Source: a virus
Length of the DNA stretch: 41,601 nucleotides
Virus record (IMG/VR): IMGVR_UViG_3300037137_002010
Span: 1 to 41,601 of that record
Direction: 5' to 3' (one strand)
The position numbers and the translations under genes were made by a program. The notes beneath the pieces were generated by a model. It was not told the DNA's origin, did not search any database, and saw only the letters and a program-made list of their open reading frames with translations. Below, one piece after another: positions 1 to 7,883 of this stretch; positions within the stretch are counted from its first letter, which is position 1, and each line of letters starts with the position of its first letter.

Positions 1-133
1 AAGCACTGGCCCAAGCACTGGCCCAAGCACTGGCCCAAGCACTGGCCCAAGCACTGGCCCAAGCACTGGCCCAAGCACTGGCCCAAGCACTGGCCCAAGC
101 ACTGGCCCAAGCACTGGCCCAAGCACTGGCCCA
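1..133 (+). repeat. 12-bp tandem repeat array, left contig end
   Basis: Eleven perfect head-to-tail copies of aagcactggccc, then a partial copy (aagcact) running into a run of eight C. The same unit fills the last 98 bases of the window. In the frame that starts at base 2 each unit encodes Ser-Thr-Gly-Pro, and this frame continues without a stop into the coding region ending at 718. The unit is in phase with translation, so copy number can change without a frameshift. It lies in the linker of a replication-initiator-like protein, so it may also act as iterons of an in-gene origin (inference). Confidence 0.95.
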
Positions 134-718
134 AGCACTCCCCCCCCACTGCCTATGCCAAAGTCGGGTTTGGGTGGAGCCATAAGAGGAGAGGAGAGGA
201 GACAAGAGGGTACAGAACCCCCTATAAGCCCCCCAAGGGGGGCAGTGAAGCTCGGGCAGGTTGATCGTCTGTTCCACCAGCTCGAACTGATCTACGAGGC
301 ATATCCGCGCAAGGTCGGGCGACCGAATGCGCTGCGGGCGATCTACAAAGCGGTCACCAAGTACGGCGTCGATCGCATCCTCGATCGCACGAAGGCGTAT
401 GCGTTGGCCAGGGCTGGCGAGGAGCCGGGTTTCACGCCATATCCGGCCGTCTGGTTCAACCAGGAGCGATTCGAGGACGATCCGTCGACCTGGAAATCGA
501 ACGGCGGTGCGGTCAGGGGTGGAAATTCCGAGTTGAGCCACCGGCTGCAAATCGAGACCGAACAGAAAAACTTGCGCGTGCTGGTCAATGAGTCGCCGGC
601 AAATCCGGAGAGCGTGTTTTATCAGCCGGGGATTGACGGTGAGGAGGTTGAAAAGTTGAAAAAAATGCGCCGGCGCATGACGGAGATAACGAGGGAACTC
701 GCGAGAGTGAAATCATAA
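1..718 (+). CDS. Replication initiator/helicase-loader-like protein, C-terminal part (continues from 41157-41601)
   Basis: The frame is open from base 2: eleven STGP repeats, a Pro-rich stretch from a C8 tract, a basic linker, then a domain at about 286-500 with the motif YEAYPRKVG and a downstream [14 protein letters not shown]. This domain is typical of the C-terminal part of phage replication proteins that load helicase (lambda O / DnaT-like and replisome-organiser proteins with an N-terminal winged helix). The N-terminal half is at the other contig end, in the same frame. An internal ATG at 155 could start a shorter form, but it lacks the N-terminal domain. The DnaB-type helicase gene follows 5 bases after the stop, which fits a loader/helicase pair. 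The joined protein would be about 386 residues with the 19 repeats visible here. The true repeat number is unknown. Confidence 0.8.
   Translation, partial: STGPSTGPSTGPSTGPSTGPSTGPSTGPSTGPSTGPSTGPSTGPSTPPPLPMPKSGLGGAIRGEERRQEGTEPPISPPRGAVKLGQVDRLFHQLELIYEAYPRKVGRPNALRAIYKAVTKYGVDRILDRTKAYALARAGEEPGFTPYPAVWFNQERFEDDPSTWKSNGGAVRGGNSELSHRLQIETEQKNLRVLVNESPANPESVFYQPGIDGEEVEKLKKMRRRMTEITRELARVKS
140..243 (+). other. C8 tract, polypurine run and GC hairpin beside the repeat array
   Basis: Inside the replication gene, directly after the 12-bp repeats, are a C8 tract (140-147), a nearly pure purine run (184-210, aagaggagaggagagg and on), and a perfect 7-bp inverted repeat with a 2-base loop (gcccccc 228-234, ggggggc 237-243). 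These elements encode only a low-complexity linker. Together with the repeats they resemble the architecture of an origin embedded in an initiator gene, as in lambda O, but no AT-rich unwinding element is obvious. A slip in the C8 tract would shift the frame of the C-terminal domain. Confidence 0.5.
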
Positions 719-723
719 CCAAT

Positions 724-2184
724 ATGCAAAACGATAATGTAGACCGGCTGCCACCGCACTCGATGGAGGCGGAGCAGGGCGTGATTGGCTGCTGCCTGAT
801 GGACGCCGCGGAGGCGGTATCGATTTGTGTTGAGAAGTTCAAGGGCGGCGGCGCGGTGTTCTATGATCTGCGTCATCAGAAACTATTCGACCTGATGTCG
901 AAGATGGTCGAGGAGAATATTCCGATCGACATGGTGACGCTGCCGCAGCGCCTGAAGGAGTCGGGCGAACTCGAGGCGGTCGGGGGCATGAGTTACCTGC
1001 TGTTGTTGCCGGAGCAGGTGCCGTCGGCGGCCAACCTGCCCTACTACCTCGAAATCGTTTGGGAGAAAGCGCTGGCCCGGCGGATGGTGCGGATGTGCGC
1101 GCAGATGATCAGCCGACTGTACCATCCGGAGGTTGAGTTGGCGTCACTGAGCCAGGTGCTGGACCAGACCGAGCGGGAGTTGCTCGATCTATCGGCTGAT
1201 CGCACAGGCGCGGCCGAGATTAGCATCAAAGAGGTCATGAAACGGACCACGGATGCGATCGAGGAGTATCATCGGGGTCATGGGCAGATGCGCGGGATCC
1301 CGACCGGGTTCGAGTATCTGGACAAGATGATCTGCGGCCTGGGACCGAGCCAGTTGGTGGTGCTAGCGGCGCGCCCAGGCGTAGGGAAGACATCACTGGC
1401 GATGAATATCGCCGAGTATGCGGCGGTGGATAAGGGTATTTCGGTAGGCGTGTTCTCGCTTGAGATGTCCACGGAAGAACTGGGCTCACGGCTGGCGTTT
1501 CAGCGCGCGCAGTCCGATTACCAACGTTATCGCACGGGTTTCCTGCTCAACGAAGACATTGTAAAACTGACAGTGGCCATTCCGCAGATCTCGAGGGCGA
1601 CGATGTGGATTGACGACTCAGCGGATGCCACGGTGATGGAGTTGCGCGCTAAGGCCCGGCGATTGCAGCGTCAGCACGGCACGAAACTGCTAATCATCGA
1701 TTACCTACAACTGATTCGTGGGGTAAACCGCTACAGCAATCGGGAAGCCGAAGTGGCGGATATCAGCCGGGGCCTGAAGGGACTGGCCAAGGAACTCAAA
1801 ATCCCGGTGCTGGTGCTGGCACAACTCAATCGGGACCTGGAAAAGGAACGGAATCGAATGCCGCGATTAAGCGATTTGCGCGAATCGGGCGCAGTCGAGC
1901 AAGACGCCGACGTGGTGATGATGCTCTACGAACCGCGGTTGACGGAGGAGCAGGCAGAGGCCATCGGGAAGGATTGGTCGCAGAACGAACGGCCCATCAA
2001 TCTGTTGGTGGCCAAGCAACGCAACGGGCCGACGGGCAACGTGGAACTCATGTTTCGCAAGAGCTGCATGAAATTCCTCGATCGGCATCGGCCGGGGAAG
2101 CCGGCGGTGTCCGTGCCGGCGGCAAAAAGTGAACAAGACCCAAACTGGCCCGATCCGCCGGAGCAGGACTTGCCATTGGATTGA
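724..2184 (+). CDS. dnaB: Replicative DNA helicase, DnaB family
   Basis: At 486 residues this is full length for DnaB. An N-terminal helical domain (about residues 10-110, starting PPHSMEAEQGVIG) is followed by a RecA-type motor. Walker A AARPGVGKTS is near residue 215, the FSLEMS motif near 245, Walker B LLIIDYLQL near 322, and the arginine-finger region LRESGAVEQDADVV near 385. It unwinds DNA at the phage fork as a hexamer, probably loaded by the product of the gene just upstream. The ATG is not preceded by a clear Shine-Dalgarno. The stop is 5 bases upstream of the next ATG, so it is probably in an operon with its neighbours. Confidence 0.97.
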   Translation: MQNDNVDRLPPHSMEAEQGVIGCCLMDAAEAVSICVEKFKGGGAVFYDLRHQKLFDLMSKMVEENIPIDMVTLPQRLKESGELEAVGGMSYLLLLPEQVPSAANLPYYLEIVWEKALARRMVRMCAQMISRLYHPEVELASLSQVLDQTERELLDLSADRTGAAEISIKEVMKRTTDAIEEYHRGHGQMRGIPTGFEYLDKMICGLGPSQLVVLAARPGVGKTSLAMNIAEYAAVDKGISVGVFSLEMSTEELGSRLAFQRAQSDYQRYRTGFLLNEDIVKLTVAIPQISRATMWIDDSADATVMELRAKARRLQRQHGTKLLIIDYLQLIRGVNRYSNREAEVADISRGLKGLAKELKIPVLVLAQLNRDLEKERNRMPRLSDLRESGAVEQDADVVMMLYEPRLTEEQAEAIGKDWSQNERPINLLVAKQRNGPTGNVELMFRKSCMKFLDRHRPGKPAVSVPAAKSEQDPNWPDPPEQDLPLD

Positions 2185-2187
2185 CCC

Positions 2188-2460
2188 ATGGAACCGCTGC
2201 CAACAACGCAGGAAACCAGCAGCGACATCGTCCGCGAGATCATGGCGGCGGAACGGCGGATGATATATGTGCCGAGTAATCCGGTGTCAGCAATCACGGT
2301 AGCGGTTCCGCTTCCAGTCTCGTTAACGCAAATCAAATCAAAACCTATGGAAAACGTAAAACAGAACGCAATGAAATCGTATTGGGCGCGAATGACGCCC
2401 GAACAACGCAGCGCGGAAATTGTACCGGAATTTGAAGTCGGCAATTTTGGAGAGCTTTAA
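2188..2460 (+). CDS. Hypothetical protein, 90 residues
   Basis: I do not recognise this protein. The frame starts 3 bases after the helicase stop. An alternative start at 2347 (MENVKQ) follows an A-rich leader of the kind seen before other genes here and would leave 37 residues containing the phrase MKSYWARMTPEQRSAEI. That kind of WARMTPEQR segment occurs in small phage and bacterial proteins of unknown role. There are no membrane segments. The longer start is possible because of the tight spacing. The shorter form is an equal alternative. Confidence 0.5.
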   Translation: MEPLPTTQETSSDIVREIMAAERRMIYVPSNPVSAITVAVPLPVSLTQIKSKPMENVKQNAMKSYWARMTPEQRSAEIVPEFEVGNFGEL

Positions 2461-2488
2461 TGCGTGGAAACCAGAAACAAAAAATACT

Positions 2489-2851
2489 ATGGAAAAAACA
2501 ATAAACAACACGTTTGAACTGACCTTGCGCGAGATGCGCGCGGGCCAGGTGGTGTCCGACCTGTCCGATGAACTCGGCAAGGTGATCGAAGCCGTGCGGG
2601 CCACCGGCAAGCCCGGTGAACTCCAATTGCGGATCAAAGTCCGACCGGCCTCGAAGGGCGACATCGCCACGGTGCTGGTCGAAGACAAGATCGACTCGAA
2701 ACTGCCGCGGCCGGAACGGGCGCAAACCATCTTCTTTACCACGGATGGCAACGGCCTGCAACGGCAGGACCCACGTCAGACGGAAATGGAATTGCGGGTG
2801 GTGGTGGGGAATAGCTCGCTCAGCAACCTTCGATCCGCGACTGCCAGTTAA
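2489..2851 (+). CDS. Hypothetical early protein, 120 residues
   Basis: The ATG at 2489 (MEKTINNTFELTLREMRAG) is chosen over the more upstream 2420 because the upstream part overlaps the previous gene and the leader before 2489 is A-rich. The protein is a mixed alpha/beta sequence without Cys. It contains GELQLRIKVRPASKGDI and an alternation of short strands ending TEMELRVVV. Proteins of this kind often sit beside DUF2303 genes in phage early operons, which is the gene that follows 37 bases later. I assign no biochemical function. Neighbours suggest early expression. Confidence 0.75.
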   Translation: MEKTINNTFELTLREMRAGQVVSDLSDELGKVIEAVRATGKPGELQLRIKVRPASKGDIATVLVEDKIDSKLPRPERAQTIFFTTDGNGLQRQDPRQTEMELRVVVGNSSLSNLRSATAS

Positions 2852-2888
2852 GCCAAACACATCGGAAACCTTAAATCAAAATTCGAAT

Positions 2889-3725
2889 ATGGACCAAAAC
2901 GAAATACAGACCGCCATCGAGGCGGGCCAATTGCTGGGCGATCCGAAGGAACTAGGCTCCTCATGCATCCCGTATGCACTCGTGCCGAACACTGCTCGGT
3001 TGCAATCACTCGAGGAATTCCTGCAGCGACCAACCAGCATTCGTCAGACCGTGACCGCGTCCGAGTTGTCCGGTTTCGTGGAGTATGTCAACCGGTTCAA
3101 GGTGGCGGAGACGATCATCTTTGCCAGAGTGCTGGTCGGACCGGGGTCTCGGCATGACGTCTTGTTTCAGGCGGTATTCGATTACCACGCGATGTCTAAG
3201 GACCAAGTGACACCGTGTCCCAACTGGGCGCGCCATCAAGCGAAATATTCCCCAATCACAACGCCTGAGTGGCGGCGCTGGTCTGACCTGAACGGGCATC
3301 CGCTGGAGCAGGAAGCCTTCGCGGCCTTCATTGAGGAAAACGGCTTGAATATCGTGGAGCCGACTGGCGCCCAAATGCTCGAATTGGCGCAAAGTCTCGA
3401 AGCCACAAAATCCGTGGCGTTCAAGAGCGGGGTGCGCTTGGATAACGGCGCGGTGCAACTGCGGTATGAAGAAACTATCACCGCCAAGGCCGGAGAAAAG
3501 GGACAATTGGAGATCCCTACGCTCATCCTGCTGGGCCTGAGACTGTTTCAGGGCGGTCCCGCCTATCGCGTGGCGGCGCGGCTCAAATACCGGATCAAGG
3601 ACACCAAACTGGTGATGTGGTACGAGATCCTTTATCCCGAAGTGGTGATTCTCGACGCGTGCAATGCGTTGGTCGATGCCATCAAGGAGAAAACCGAGAT
3701 CGATCCGATCCTGGCGAGTATTTAA
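2889..3725 (+). CDS. DUF2303 (YfdQ-like) family protein
   Basis: At 278 residues this is the usual length of the DUF2303/YfdQ family. Visible family traits are an N-terminal EIQTAIEAGQ segment, an F(V)EYVNRFK helix, VFDYHA, PNWARHQA (the family's H-A stretch), W..W, and a C-terminal alpha/beta part including LILLGLRLFQGGPAY. Members occur in phage and prophage early regions. Their function is not established. The start at 2889 follows an A-rich leader and removes 91 out-of-family residues from the longest open frame. It stands between replication and packaging genes, in the same direction. Confidence 0.85.
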   Translation: MDQNEIQTAIEAGQLLGDPKELGSSCIPYALVPNTARLQSLEEFLQRPTSIRQTVTASELSGFVEYVNRFKVAETIIFARVLVGPGSRHDVLFQAVFDYHAMSKDQVTPCPNWARHQAKYSPITTPEWRRWSDLNGHPLEQEAFAAFIEENGLNIVEPTGAQMLELAQSLEATKSVAFKSGVRLDNGAVQLRYEETITAKAGEKGQLEIPTLILLGLRLFQGGPAYRVAARLKYRIKDTKLVMWYEILYPEVVILDACNALVDAIKEKTEIDPILASI

Positions 3726-3743
3726 CTCGAGACAAGCGCCACC

Positions 3744-5009
3744 ATGGACACGAGCCTGCAAAAACTTTTGGTGCCGCATCCGGTCTACCGGTTGCCGGCG
3801 ACGCAAGAGGAGGCGCGCGTGTTGATGCAGTCGGTGGGCGGGGCGCCAGGATTCGTGGAGTGGGCGAAGAAACGTTTTGACCTGATCCAGGCCGAGAAGG
3901 TGGATCCGCTGCGGTATGGACACGAGTTAGCGCCGATCTGGAAAGACGCGCGGGAGTTGCTCGAGCGCGGGAATGACCTGCTGATCCTGGGCGGCAATCG
4001 GTCGGGCAAGACCGAGTTCGGGGCGAAGTTTGCCAACGAAATCATCGAGCGGAAGGCGTCGGCGAACGCGTGGTGTTTCCAGTCGAACGAAAGGGCGTCG
4101 ATCGAGCGGTTGCAGCCGTATGTGAACCATTACCTGCCGGCGGAGCAGCGGGACTTGGGCAAGATCGGAAAGATCACGTATATCAAGTATAATTTGGCGA
4201 ATGGGTTCAGCGAGGGTCGGTTTGTGAAACCGAATGGGAGTTTCTGCCGGTTCATGAACTATGAGATGGACCCGAGGTCCCTCGAGGGCGCCGAATTGGA
4301 CATTGCGTGGTGCGACGAGATGGTGCCGCCGGACGTATTGGATACGCTGCGGTTTCGGTTGGTAACGCGCGGGGGTAAGTTGATTGTGACATTCACGCCG
4401 CTCGAGGGTTATTCGGTGAGTGTGAAGCAATACCTCGAAGGCGCGCGGGTGATCAAGAGCTTGCCGGCGCCGTTGTTGCCCCAAGACAAGGTGCTGGTGT
4501 CCGGGTGTCCCAAGGGACAGATGCCATACATTCTCGAATGCGCCAAGCCGGGCCGGTTCGTGATCTGCTTCTTCACGGAGTGCAATCCGTGGGCGGGTTA
4601 CGACAACCTAGTGAAACAACTCTCGGGCGCGACGGAGTCGGACATCAAGTGCCGGGCGTATGGGTGGCCGACTAAGATGATCGCCGGGGCGTTCCCGAAG
4701 TTCGGGGACGTGAATATTGTGCCGGACAGCGAAGTGCCGTCCGATGGGACGAATTATCTGCTAGTGGACCCGCATGGGGCGCGGAACTGGTTCATGGTCT
4801 GGGTGCGAGTCACCAATGACGATCCGGCGCGGTATTTCGTGTATCGCGAGTGGCCGGGGATCGAGCTGGGCGAATGGGCGTTGCCGGCGGAGAAGGCGGA
4901 TGGCAAGGAAGGGCCGGGCCAACGGGCGGATGCCGGCCGGGGCGTGGTGGGGTACAAGAGGCTGATACTGGAACTGGAAAAGGCGGATGAACAGGAGGTA
5001 GCAGAGTGA
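3744..5009 (+). CDS. terL: Terminase large subunit, N-terminal part (ATPase and start of nuclease domain)
   Basis: This is the packaging motor that drives DNA into the prohead through the portal. The ATPase domain has Walker A GGNRSGKTE (about residues 82-90), Walker B LDIAWCDE (about 185-192) and a coupling motif region near TFTPLEGYS. The nuclease domain begins with LLVDPHG (Asp near 340) and then stops. The frame ends at TGA 5007-5009, inside the left arm of a palindromic repeat. The rest of the nuclease domain follows at 5096-5533. The 421 residues alone lack the downstream acidic motifs, so packaging needs the second part too. The start lies 18 bases after the DUF2303 stop. Genome-coordinate mapping of the gap would confirm that it is real rather than an assembly artefact. 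Confidence 0.93.
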   Translation: MDTSLQKLLVPHPVYRLPATQEEARVLMQSVGGAPGFVEWAKKRFDLIQAEKVDPLRYGHELAPIWKDARELLERGNDLLILGGNRSGKTEFGAKFANEIIERKASANAWCFQSNERASIERLQPYVNHYLPAEQRDLGKIGKITYIKYNLANGFSEGRFVKPNGSFCRFMNYEMDPRSLEGAELDIAWCDEMVPPDVLDTLRFRLVTRGGKLIVTFTPLEGYSVSVKQYLEGARVIKSLPAPLLPQDKVLVSGCPKGQMPYILECAKPGRFVICFFTECNPWAGYDNLVKQLSGATESDIKCRAYGWPTKMIAGAFPKFGDVNIVPDSEVPSDGTNYLLVDPHGARNWFMVWVRVTNDDPARYFVYREWPGIELGEWALPAEKADGKEGPGQRADAGRGVVGYKRLILELEKADEQEVAE

Positions 5010-5086
5010 GCAGAGAAAACCAAAACACCAAGAGCGCGAAGAACGCAAAGGAACGGAATTTCTCTGCGATCTCTGCTGCCTCCTGT
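4991..5086. repeat. Imperfect palindrome interrupting the terminase gene (REP/MITE-like)
   Basis: Two 28-base arms (4991-5018 and 5059-5086) are inverted copies matching at 24 of 28 positions, separated by 40 bases. The arms carry acaggagg / cctcctgt at the outside and cagagaaa / tttctctg at the inside. The sequence style (caaaacaccaag, tttctctgcg) resembles small dispersed intergenic palindromes of some environmental bacteria, not phage coding DNA. It splits the terminase into two open frames. No other copy is evident in this window. It is too short to be a self-splicing intron or an intein. Confidence 0.8.
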
Positions 5087-5095
5087 GAGAATTGA
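5006..5095 (+). CDS. Bridging mini-ORF inside the terminase interruption, 29 residues
   Basis: A GTG at 5006 overlaps the stop of the first terminase part (GTGA) and is preceded at the right distance by AGGAGGT in the palindrome arm. Its 29-codon frame ends at TGA 5093-5095, directly abutting the ATG of the second terminase part (TGAATG). The peptide is polar and shows no known domain. Its likely role, if translated, is only to carry ribosomes to the downstream start by termination-reinitiation. Translation is inference. Confidence 0.35.
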   Translation: MSRENQNTKSAKNAKERNFSAISAASCEN

Positions 5096-5533
5096 ATGAA
5101 CCTCACACCTGAACACATCACGGCGCGGATCATCGATCCGCGGGCGGGCTCGAACAAGGTGCCGGGCATCGACGAGGGCACGACGCTGATCGAGATGCTC
5201 GAGGAAGAGCAAATCGGCGCGGACGGCAAGGTGTCGGGACCTTCGATGGTGTTCGAGGCGGCGCCGGGGGCCAAGGTGGATGAAGGCACCACGCTGATCA
5301 ACGATTTGCTGGATTATAACCAGGAAAAGCCGGTGACGGTCGAGAACTGCCCGCATCTCTACGTGGCGGCGTCCTGCCAGAATACGATCTACGCGCTCCG
5401 GACCTGGACTGGCGCGGATGGCGAGAAGGGGGCCACCAAAGACCCGGTGGACTGTCTCAAGTGCGGGCTGAAGTATGGACTCGAATATGTGGGCGAGCAG
5501 TTCGTGATGGCGCGTAATGGAAGAGGATTCTGA
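5096..5533 (+). CDS. terL: Terminase large subunit, C-terminal nuclease part
   Basis: This 145-residue frame is the missing end of the terminase nuclease domain. Visible motifs are IIDPRAGS (about residues 12-19), DEGTTLI twice, INDLLDYN, LYVAASCQNTIYALRTW and GATKDPVDCL near residue 115, the order seen at the C-terminus of many podovirus-type large terminases. The conserved acidic residues of this part would complete the active site begun by LLVDPHG in the upstream frame. It has its own ATG, but no good Shine-Dalgarno lies just upstream. It probably depends on coupling through the mini-ORF. The stop overlaps the next gene's ATG (TGATG). Confidence 0.85.
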   Translation: MNLTPEHITARIIDPRAGSNKVPGIDEGTTLIEMLEEEQIGADGKVSGPSMVFEAAPGAKVDEGTTLINDLLDYNQEKPVTVENCPHLYVAASCQNTIYALRTWTGADGEKGATKDPVDCLKCGLKYGLEYVGEQFVMARNGRGF

Positions 5534-5733
5534 TGAGTGCCAAAGAGGAATATGACCGATTGCCGTTGCTCATGCGCGAGGGACAGCTCCGATCCTTCAC
5601 CGGCCTCAGCCGGCGGGCGGTGCGGAATTTGCGCGAGAACGGCCAGTTAGGCACCATCAAGATCGGCATTCAGGTCAGATACCTCAAAACGTCGTTATTC
5701 AAAATAGTCATAACAAAAGAAACTCAATCATGA
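5533..5733 (+). CDS. Small helix-turn-helix protein (excisionase/MerR-type fold)
   Basis: The 66 residues contain GQLRSFTGLSRRAVRNLRENGQL, the pattern of the HTH_17 winged helix used by excisionases and small phage regulators, followed by a short hydrophobic tail. Start and stop both overlap neighbours (TGATG with the terminase part, ATGA with the portal), so it is translated with packaging genes. Its place between terminase and portal is unusual for a regulator. Autoregulation or a structural DNA-binding role are both possible. The domain call is fair and the role unknown. Confidence 0.7.
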   Translation: MSAKEEYDRLPLLMREGQLRSFTGLSRRAVRNLRENGQLGTIKIGIQVRYLKTSLFKIVITKETQS

Positions 5734-7880
5734 ACGAACAAAACATTGAACAGGGAACTGACATCAAGCTGACGGAATTGCTGGCTGAGTATGAATCGGC
5801 GGTGGCCAGCGGGACGGCGGTAAACTCGGTCGCACTCGACGAACAGCGCCGGCTGATGTTGTGGGACCATCAGAGCGAGGACGGCCGTAAATGGGATGAG
5901 GACAGCGAGTCGGGCGAGGTCCTGCCCTGGAACGGCGCCGCCGATACCCGGGTGCCGTTGATCGACGAGGTCATCCAGGAACGCGTGGCGGTGCGCTGTG
6001 CGGCCGCGCGACGCGCCCAGGTGCAGGTCTCGGGCGTGGAGTTGGGCGATGCTGAGGCGACGGCCGCGGTGCGCCGGGCCTTGATCTGGTTGACCAGCGG
6101 GAAACTGCGCCGGCGCCTCAACGTCGAGCGCCAGTTAGCCGGCAATTACACGGACGAATTCGGCTGGTGCGTGGTCTATGTGGGCTGGTGCCGTCAGCTC
6201 ACGAAGTACCGTCGGGACATCACGCTCGAGATGCTGGTCCAGTGGTGCGCGCAGTTGCCGCCGGACAATCCCATCAGCCAATTGCCGGTGATGATCCAGG
6301 ATCCGGTTATGGAAGAGAGCGCGATTGCGACGATCCAAGTTTTGTATGGGCTATATGCCCAACAGGAAACGACCGGATTACATGCGTTGGAGTTGCAGCC
6401 CCTCACGAAAGCCGCGGCGCGCAAGATGATCACCGAGTTGCAGCGCGATGGCCGGACATCCATCGTACTGCCCAAAGTAGCCGTCAACGAACCGCGACCG
6501 ATAGCGCTGCGGCCTTATGTGGACGTGTTATTGGCTCAAGGTTCGACGGATATCCAGTCGGCGCGCTCGATCTTTTGGCGTCAGATGCTGACCGAGGCCG
6601 ATATCAAGGATCTGGCCTTGGCGGAAGATTGGGATGAGGCGTGGGTGGATGCAGCCGTAAAACAGAAAGGCAAGAGCGCGGCGGTGGATGTGCTCTCGAT
6701 TCAGAGCGGGCGCGCCCTGGACATGTTTGCCGACGATAAACGCGTGGAAGTCGTCTATGGTTTCCGGCGCACAGTCGATGACGATGGCGTGCCGCAGATC
6801 TGGTGTACGGTGTTTTGTCCGCAGGTCAAGGGACCGGGCAAGGCAGATCTGGTGGCGAAACACGTGCTGATCGATTATGGCCATGGCCAGTATCCGTTCG
6901 TTGACATGGCGCGCGAGCATCGCAACCGCAACATTCACGAGTCGCGTTCGGTGCCGGCGGTGGCGTACACCTGGCAACTCGAAGAGAAAGCCCAGCGCGA
7001 TGCACTGTTCAACCGGTCCGAATGGGACACCCTGCCACCGATCGAAGTTACTAAGTTGATGGGTATCAAAGTGCGGCTCGGGCCGGCCGCCTTGGTTCCG
7101 ACTTCGCGGGCGCAAGGCATCAAGGCCATCGAACTCTCGAGCCGGCCACCGTCGCTTGGGCTTGAGATGATCCGGCTGGTGCAGCAGCGCACGGACAACT
7201 ACTTCGGCCGCCCGAGCAACGACGTGCCGGCGTATCGCGCCCAAATCATGCAAGAGTTGATGGTGGCGGATTTCCTCGATGACTGGTCGATCATCTTGCT
7301 GATGATGCTGGCGCTCCAGGTCCAGTATGACCCGCAGAAACTGACGCGCGTCCTGGGCCGCCCTTGGCCGGCCAATCTTACGCCGGAAATCATCATGGAA
7401 CAGGTGGACGTGCTGATGGCGTTCGACGTGAAGGAAATCGATCCTGAATTTCTGCTCAAGAAAATGGACATCATCAGCCAGAGTGTCATTCCCGAGGACA
7501 CTGCTGGTGTGATTGATCGGGCCAAACTCACCCAAGCGAAACTGCGCTGGCTGGATCCGGCCCTGGCCGATGACCTGGTGATGGACCAGGAAGGCGCCCA
7601 GGCCAAGATGTGGAGCCAGGTCATGCAAACCGTGGGCATGGCCGCGTTGGGCAACGAGGCGCAATACACCCAGAACGATCCCACCGCCCAAACGAAACTG
7701 CAATACGTGCAGCAGATCGTGACGGCCAATCCAAAATACCAAATGCTGCTGCAAAAGGATCCGGACTTCCAGGAGCTCATGAAAAAGTACGTTGCCAACT
7801 TGATGCAGAGCATCAACCAGCAAGAGAACAAAATGGTCGGCCGGATCGGAGTGAAACCGCGGCAAATGTCGCAAGTCTAG
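5730..7880 (+). CDS. Portal (head-to-tail connector) protein
   Basis: At 716 residues this is the length of P22-type portals. It follows the terminase and precedes scaffold-like and capsid genes. The N-terminal part (VLPWNGAADTRVPLIDEVIQE) and the middle with HRNRNIHESRSVPA and WDTLPPI are typical of portals in podovirus-type prophages. The C-terminal 100 residues (MLLQKDPDFQELMKKYV, then Gln-rich) look like the helical barrel. It would form the dodecameric ring at one capsid vertex through which DNA is packaged and ejected. The ATG overlaps the stop of the HTH gene (ATGA). No catalytic motif is expected. The call rests on length, position and local sequence flavour. Confidence 0.88.
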   Translation: MNEQNIEQGTDIKLTELLAEYESAVASGTAVNSVALDEQRRLMLWDHQSEDGRKWDEDSESGEVLPWNGAADTRVPLIDEVIQERVAVRCAAARRAQVQVSGVELGDAEATAAVRRALIWLTSGKLRRRLNVERQLAGNYTDEFGWCVVYVGWCRQLTKYRRDITLEMLVQWCAQLPPDNPISQLPVMIQDPVMEESAIATIQVLYGLYAQQETTGLHALELQPLTKAAARKMITELQRDGRTSIVLPKVAVNEPRPIALRPYVDVLLAQGSTDIQSARSIFWRQMLTEADIKDLALAEDWDEAWVDAAVKQKGKSAAVDVLSIQSGRALDMFADDKRVEVVYGFRRTVDDDGVPQIWCTVFCPQVKGPGKADLVAKHVLIDYGHGQYPFVDMAREHRNRNIHESRSVPAVAYTWQLEEKAQRDALFNRSEWDTLPPIEVTKLMGIKVRLGPAALVPTSRAQGIKAIELSSRPPSLGLEMIRLVQQRTDNYFGRPSNDVPAYRAQIMQELMVADFLDDWSIILLMMLALQVQYDPQKLTRVLGRPWPANLTPEIIMEQVDVLMAFDVKEIDPEFLLKKMDIISQSVIPEDTAGVIDRAKLTQAKLRWLDPALADDLVMDQEGAQAKMWSQVMQTVGMAALGNEAQYTQNDPTAQTKLQYVQQIVTANPKYQMLLQKDPDFQELMKKYVANLMQSINQQENKMVGRIGVKPRQMSQV

Positions 7881-7883
7881 CAA

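Noticed and set aside
1-133. CRISPR array
   Set aside because: The 12-bp units are head-to-tail without spacers and are in-frame coding sequence.
4991-5095. Self-splicing intron or intein in the terminase gene
   Set aside because: The gap is under 100 bases with a simple palindrome; it is too short for a group I/II intron, and no in-frame intein sequence exists.
6129-6140. GTTAGCC inside the portal gene as an upstream partner of the first attC box
   Set aside because: It is over 2 kb from the array, within conserved coding sequence, with no inner boxes; a 7-base match is expected by chance.
6528-7883. Long minus-strand open frame opposite the portal gene (451 codons)
   Set aside because: It mirrors the portal gene, has no recognisable domain and is His/Arg/Leu-rich as expected from the reverse of GC-rich codons.
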